Program-made: the position numbers and the translations under genes
NCBI GenBank assembly: GCA_949068525.1
Contig: CARTIQ010000001.1
Span: forward strand, 67,649-131,648
Reading direction: 5' to 3'
Origin: an uncultured Eubacteriales bacterium
GTDB taxonomy: Bacteria; Bacillota; Clostridia; Oscillospirales; Acutalibacteraceae
Length of the DNA: 64,000 nt
Notes under the pieces: model-generated
What the model was told of the DNA's origin: nothing
The model's database searches: none
What the model saw: the letters and a program-made list of their open reading frames with translations, nothing else
Part shown: one piece after another, positions 60,475-64,000 of the stretch
Position numbering within the stretch: position 1 is the stretch's first letter
Layout of the letters: each line of letters opens with the position of its first letter

Positions 60475-61098
60475 ATGAATATCCTTGTTATTGGCTGCGG
60501 AAAGCTGGGCGCGCGGCTTGCTAACACTCTCTGCTACCACGGACACGACGTTTCTATTGTTGACCGCTACGAAGACGCTTTTGACCAGCTGGATGACGAT
60601 TTTGATGGCATGACCGTTGTTGGTATGCCTATGGATATGAACGTTCTGCGAAACGCTGGAGTTGAGAGTTGTGATGCTGTTGCGGTTGTGACTGCTGACG
60701 ATAATTTGAATATAACCGTTTCGCAGATTGTTAAAGAATTCTTTTATGTTGAGAATGTGGTTGCAAGGATCACCGACCCGGTGCGAGAAGACGTTTTTCA
60801 TCAGTTCGGTTTAAAAACAATCTGTCAGACAAACTTGGCTTGCGGCGCTTTGTACTCGGCCTTGGTTAATGAATTTACCGAGAAACAGCTGCATTTTGGC
60901 GACAACACGGTTGGAATCATTGTGAAGGAAATCGATCCTATCTTGGTCGGGCGGACTGTTGATGCGGTTCCGATGAAGGCGGTTGAAACCATTATGGGCG
61001 TTTTGCGAGAAAACGGAAAGCTTTATCTTTATGACGGACGGCAGAAAATCGTGCTTAATCCGAAAGATAAGATTATTCTAACCCGGATAAGTGACTAA
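60475..61098 (+). CDS. TrkA family K+ uptake regulatory protein (first of two)
   Basis: 207 aa. Seen: Rossmann RCK-N domain MNILVIGCGKLGARLANTL with DRYEDAFDQL (NAD/ATP ribose-binding Asp), AVVTADDNLN, ARITDPVRED, then a TrkA-C domain (VGIIVKEIDPILVGRTVDAV). Gates Trk/Ktr potassium channels in response to nucleotides. The ATG at 60475 has GAGGTG 6 nt upstream. No TrkH/KtrB channel gene is in the window. Confidence 0.88.
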   Translation: MNILVIGCGKLGARLANTLCYHGHDVSIVDRYEDAFDQLDDDFDGMTVVGMPMDMNVLRNAGVESCDAVAVVTADDNLNITVSQIVKEFFYVENVVARITDPVREDVFHQFGLKTICQTNLACGALYSALVNEFTEKQLHFGDNTVGIIVKEIDPILVGRTVDAVPMKAVETIMGVLRENGKLYLYDGRQKIVLNPKDKIILTRISD

Positions 61099-61158
61099 AT
61101 TTTGACAAAAAAGGGGGTAAATCGGTAAAGCCTCATTGTAGTGCTGTTATCGAGTTGT

Positions 61159-61818
61159 ATGAGAATTGTTATATTAGGCGGCGGTAAACTGGGATACCAC
61201 TTGGCGCAGAACATGCTTGAGCGAGATTACGAGGTCGAGCTGATTGAGAAAAACAAGATAAAATGCATGCATTTGGCCGACGTGCTTGATGTTGAGGTTG
61301 TTTGTGGTGACGGCACTGAGATTAAGGTTTTGGCTGATGCTAAGACCCACAAGGCGGACTGCTTTATTGCTGTGACGGGCAGCGACCAGGATAATTTGGT
61401 GGCCTCGCAGTTGGCCAAAAAGAGGTTCCAGGTTAAGAAGGTTATAACTCGAGCTAACAATCCCCGAAATTTAGAGGCTTTGCGAAAGCTTGGGATGGAC
61501 AACGCCGTGAGCAGTACCGAAATAATTACCCGGCTAATTGAGCAAGAGGTTGAGAGCGCCGAAATGCGCCTTGTAACAAGCCTTAACAAGGGCAGAGCCG
61601 CCATTTGCGAGATTGTTATTCCAGAAGATGCCAAGATAAACGGCGCTACTTTGAAGGACATCGAACTGCCAAAATCTTCGCTTATTATTTCTATTTTGAG
61701 AGACGAGAGCCTGATTATCCCGCAAGGTGACACGAAAATTTATTCTGGAGATGAAGTCGTGGCCGTTTGTGACGGGCATTCTCAAAAAAGCTTGATGAAG
61801 ATATTCTCTGAAAAATAG
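61159..61818 (+). CDS. TrkA family K+ uptake regulatory protein (second of two)
   Basis: 219 aa. Seen: MRIVILGGGKLGYHLAQNML, VELIEKNKIKCMHLADVLD, VVCGDGTE, FIAVTGSDQDNLVASQLAKK, ITRANNPRNLEALRKLGMD, then a TrkA-C domain (AKINGATLKDIELPKSSLII). The conserved start at 61159 lacks a near SD: GGGGG (61113-61117) is 41 nt upstream. An in-frame GTG at 61141 would add six residues (MLLSSC) but is 23 nt from the SD. Cotranscribed with the first copy; the two may form a hetero-octameric gating ring. Confidence 0.88.
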   Translation: MRIVILGGGKLGYHLAQNMLERDYEVELIEKNKIKCMHLADVLDVEVVCGDGTEIKVLADAKTHKADCFIAVTGSDQDNLVASQLAKKRFQVKKVITRANNPRNLEALRKLGMDNAVSSTEIITRLIEQEVESAEMRLVTSLNKGRAAICEIVIPEDAKINGATLKDIELPKSSLIISILRDESLIIPQGDTKIYSGDEVVAVCDGHSQKSLMKIFSEK

Positions 61819-61834
61819 CTTTAGAATCTGTATT

Positions 61835-62863
61835 TTACACGCTTAGCTGTGTATTTGGATAATACCATGCCAGAATTTGCCTATAGTCCGAGCCCTGTCT
61901 GGCCATGCTTTGGGCTCCGTATTGGCTCATTCCCACGCCGTGTCCGTAGCCCTTGGTTATAAACTCTATTTTGTCGTTTTGGATACTTACTTCAAAGTTT
62001 GATGATCGAAGTGAAAATATTTCTCGAACCCCCCGACCGGTAACGCTTTTTGCGCCTATTTTTGCCTCTAGCACCATGCCGGATGAGGTTCTACTATTTA
62101 TTTGCAAAAACGTCTTCGGGTCCTCGCTAAAAGAAATATCCGGCCATTTGCTTTTTGCTATATTTTTAAATTCCTCTATGGAAAACTCTTTTTTGCTCAA
62201 ATAGCCCGGCGCTAGCAGATCCCCAGGACTTACGACGGCATTTAGATACGTGCAGCTTCCTCCAAATACGTCTGCAATATTCTCGGTGTTCCCCGACGAT
62301 ATCGAATGATACAGCGCTTCTATATATTTATCGTCTTGCCGCAAGCTTTGCCCTTGCACTGCGTCCACAGCTTGGCTTATTTTATCGTAATAAAAGTCAA
62401 AGTCCTTCCCCCATCGCTCTTGTAGCTGCTCTTTTGACGCATAATAATACATTTTAGACGAATCCACTGCAAAGTCAGCTCCTTTTAAGCTTTGGTCTGG
62501 GTTATTTGCATTTTTTTCTTTTAAAAAACTAAAGTATGTATATGCTGCCACAGCTTGCGCTTTTAGGGCTTCTTTTTCAAATGTTGCGGGCACTTCTGTT
62601 GCTACTGTGCTTATAATGAATTCCTTGGCTGATAATTCCAACACCTGGCCTGTGGCTTGGTCTAGCAATTTAAATGTGTTTCCTTTTTGAGGCTCTTCCT
62701 TTTGCAGCTCGCTGCACATTGCTTTTAGCGTATCTAGACTTAGATTTGGTGGTTTAAAGTTTAGTTTAAAATTAATGTCCGACAAACCCTTCATTGTTAT
62801 GGCTAGCGGGATAAAAAAGATAAAAAACAACAGGCTCAGTATAAAAATTAATTTTTGTTTCAT
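61835..62863 (-). CDS. spoIID: Stage II sporulation protein D (peptidoglycan lytic transglycosylase)
   Basis: 342 aa. In Bacillus it degrades glycan strands with SpoIIM/SpoIIP during engulfment. Seen: an N-terminal membrane helix (IFILSLLFFIFFIPLAITM), VATEVPATFEKEALKAQAVA (catalytic Glu region), ALYHSISSGNTENIADVFGG, and the C-terminal KGYGHGVGMSQYGAQSMARQ. Convergent with the trkA pair, 16 nt apart. ATG at 62863 with AAGGA 12 nt upstream. I could not identify a convincing sigma-E promoter. Full length, so sporulation machinery is at least partly kept. Confidence 0.94.
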   Translation of the reverse strand: MKQKLIFILSLLFFIFFIPLAITMKGLSDINFKLNFKPPNLSLDTLKAMCSELQKEEPQKGNTFKLLDQATGQVLELSAKEFIISTVATEVPATFEKEALKAQAVAAYTYFSFLKEKNANNPDQSLKGADFAVDSSKMYYYASKEQLQERWGKDFDFYYDKISQAVDAVQGQSLRQDDKYIEALYHSISSGNTENIADVFGGSCTYLNAVVSPGDLLAPGYLSKKEFSIEEFKNIAKSKWPDISFSEDPKTFLQINSRTSSGMVLEAKIGAKSVTGRGVREIFSLRSSNFEVSIQNDKIEFITKGYGHGVGMSQYGAQSMARQGSDYRQILAWYYPNTQLSV

Positions 62864-62938
62864 GGCAATAAATCATCCTTTTTTATTTAATTTATTATAT
62901 TTTTTAAGGATTTATGATAAAACTTTTGGATCGGCCTA

Positions 62939-62967
62939 TTTACAAATTGCTTTTTAAGCGGTAAAAT
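62939..62967 (+). promoter_or_regulatory. Promoter for the C-terminal-end membrane protein gene
   Basis: TTTACA (62939-62944), 17-nt spacer, TAAAAT (62962-62967), about 33 nt before the start codon. Confidence 0.6.
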
Positions 62968-62999
62968 AAGAAATAAAAAGACTTTTGGAGGCATCAGAT

Positions 63000-63983
63000 A
63001 TGAAATTAAAGCTTAATTGGATTCCTTTTGTCATTTCGTTTATTTCCATTTTAGGGTTGCGCGTATACCAAATTTTATCAATAGGCAACGCAGCTGTTAG
63101 AATTCATTGGGACAATTTTGAAATCGTATGCTTTATCATTGCGGCTGCCTCTTTTGGAATTATAATGATCGCAAGTTATCTTTCAAAAGATGCTCCGGAT
63201 GTTTTTGTGATTAAGAAAAACCTTTTAACGGGGTCTGTTTCGATTTTAACGGCTGCACTTGCTTTGTGGGGTTCTGTTGAAAAATTTAGATACTATTGGT
63301 CGGCTGTAGAAAAAGATTGGGTAGACCTTTTCTATATTGTTACCGGCGTTTTGTCGGCTGTTGTCTTTGTTTTGATTGGGCTTTGCTATGTAAAAGAAAA
63401 AAATTATTTTGAAAAAAACAAATTACTGGTATTGATGCCGACTTTATGGGTTTTGGCTATGATTTTAAAGCTGTTTTTTGTGTATAATTCTGTTCAGACA
63501 AGCGTAATTCACGTTTCTAATGCTCTTGCTAAAGTATTTTTGTTATTCTTTATGTTTAGCCAAGCTCGGCTCTTTGCCTCTTTGTTTAATGCGGCTACTT
63601 TTAAGAAGCTGTTTTATTTCGGGTTCTCTGCTGCTTTGTTTATGCTAGTTTCTATTACAAATTTCTGGGTCGTTACTATGGACTTTGGCAGAGCTTTTTC
63701 AACTATGGAAATCTCTAACATTATTACTGAGGTTGCTTTGATTGCATACATTATGTGTGTCATTTTTAGTGTACCGGTCGGCAAAGATTTGGCTAGCGCT
63801 GAAGACTCCCCCGTTATAGAAAAAAAAGAAAGCGAAAATGTCGTGGCTCCTACCGTTGACGTTACTAACACAGACACTGTTGAGAATCGCGAAGAAATGG
63901 CTAAGGTAGATAGGTTAATTGAAGATATAAAAAATGAAAATGCCAGCAAAAATTCGGCTTCTAACGAAGGTAAGTCAAATTAA
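63000..63983 (+). CDS. Polytopic membrane protein of unknown function with acidic C-terminal tail
   Basis: I do not recognise this 327-aa protein. It has about eight hydrophobic helices between residues 8 and ~262 (for example FVISFISILGL, IVCFIIAAASFGIIMIASYL, VLSAVVFVLIGLCYV, FYFGFSAALFMLVSITNF). About 65 charged residues follow (EKKESENV..ENREEMAKVDRLIEDIKNE), predicted cytosolic and partly helical. No transporter or enzyme motif is seen. GGAGG lies 8 nt before the ATG at 63000. It is divergent from spoIID, with its own promoter. A sporulation or envelope role is possible from position only. Confidence 0.75.
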   Translation: MKLKLNWIPFVISFISILGLRVYQILSIGNAAVRIHWDNFEIVCFIIAAASFGIIMIASYLSKDAPDVFVIKKNLLTGSVSILTAALALWGSVEKFRYYWSAVEKDWVDLFYIVTGVLSAVVFVLIGLCYVKEKNYFEKNKLLVLMPTLWVLAMILKLFFVYNSVQTSVIHVSNALAKVFLLFFMFSQARLFASLFNAATFKKLFYFGFSAALFMLVSITNFWVVTMDFGRAFSTMEISNIITEVALIAYIMCVIFSVPVGKDLASAEDSPVIEKKESENVVAPTVDVTNTDTVENREEMAKVDRLIEDIKNENASKNSASNEGKSN

Positions 63984-64000
63984 TTGTCCCCTTTCCACTT

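Noticed and set aside
1..64000. CRISPR arrays, insertion sequences, prophage, tRNA or rRNA genes
   Set aside because: Looked for direct repeats, transposase or integrase motifs and tRNA-like cloverleaf/TTCGA patterns while reading both strands, and found none I can support.

Overview
The window is a dense, AT-rich stretch of a low-GC Firmicutes (Clostridia) chromosome. Gene order points to an Oscillospirales/Ruminococcaceae-type lineage: ffs-dnaX-ybaB-recR, infC-rpmI-rplT, dprA-topA-trmFO, plsX-rnc-smc-ftsY, yhbY-yqeK-rsfS-leuS and remA-gmk-rpoZ-priA-def-fmt-yugP-rlmN-prpC-prkC. Start codons are often TTG or GTG behind strong GGAGG-type Shine-Dalgarno (SD) sites. Three sporulation proteins (SpoIID, SpoIVFB and a SpoIVFA-like M23 protein) show spore-former ancestry. 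I see no tRNA, rRNA, CRISPR array, insertion sequence or prophage.

Layout. 0-2.7 kb: dnaX-ybaB-recR (minus) with a small SRP RNA upstream. 2.9-5.4 kb: a secreted GH25 muramidase, a convergent polysaccharide deacetylase, and a small cysteine-containing gene whose 5' end looks frameshifted. 5.4-26.5 kb: one long run of minus-strand housekeeping genes from infC down to radA (translation, tRNA/rRNA modification, chromosome segregation, protein targeting, phospholipid synthesis, repair). 26.6-27.9 kb: a secreted papain-like protease. 28-35 kb: spoIVFB, M23, hlyIII, typA, a LURP-one-like gene, a Na/Pi transporter and prfB (minus). 35-37.2 kb: a RING/zinc-ribbon membrane protein and galE. 37.3-38.8 kb: an ATP/ADP translocase (NTT family). 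39.2-43.3 kb: potABCD, divergent from it. 43.4-45.3 kb: a cohesin-like surface protein and two half-size TauE/SafE proteins. 45.3-55 kb: the remA-to-prkC operon (minus). 55.2-61.8 kb: trmB, a lipoprotein, a two-component system, prmC and two TrkA-type proteins (plus). 61.8-64 kb: spoIID (minus) and an uncharacterised membrane protein.

The most unusual gene is the nucleotide transporter at 37316-38830. Its family is the energy-parasitism transporter of Chlamydiae, Rickettsiales and plastids, and is not expected in an ordinary free-living Clostridium. It has its own strong promoter and a perfect 14-bp palindrome just downstream of the predicted transcription start. Several otherwise conserved operons lack members usually found in them (nadD, acpP, rsmB, coaBC). 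Together with polyamine uptake genes and secreted hydrolases, this suggests a host-associated, possibly intracellular and genome-reducing Firmicute that still carries sporulation genes. The lifestyle is an inference; the transporter identification is firm.

A second oddity: four genes (the M23 gene, trmB, the response regulator and the second trkA) have a strong SD placed 38-44 nt before the conserved start instead of 5-12 nt.
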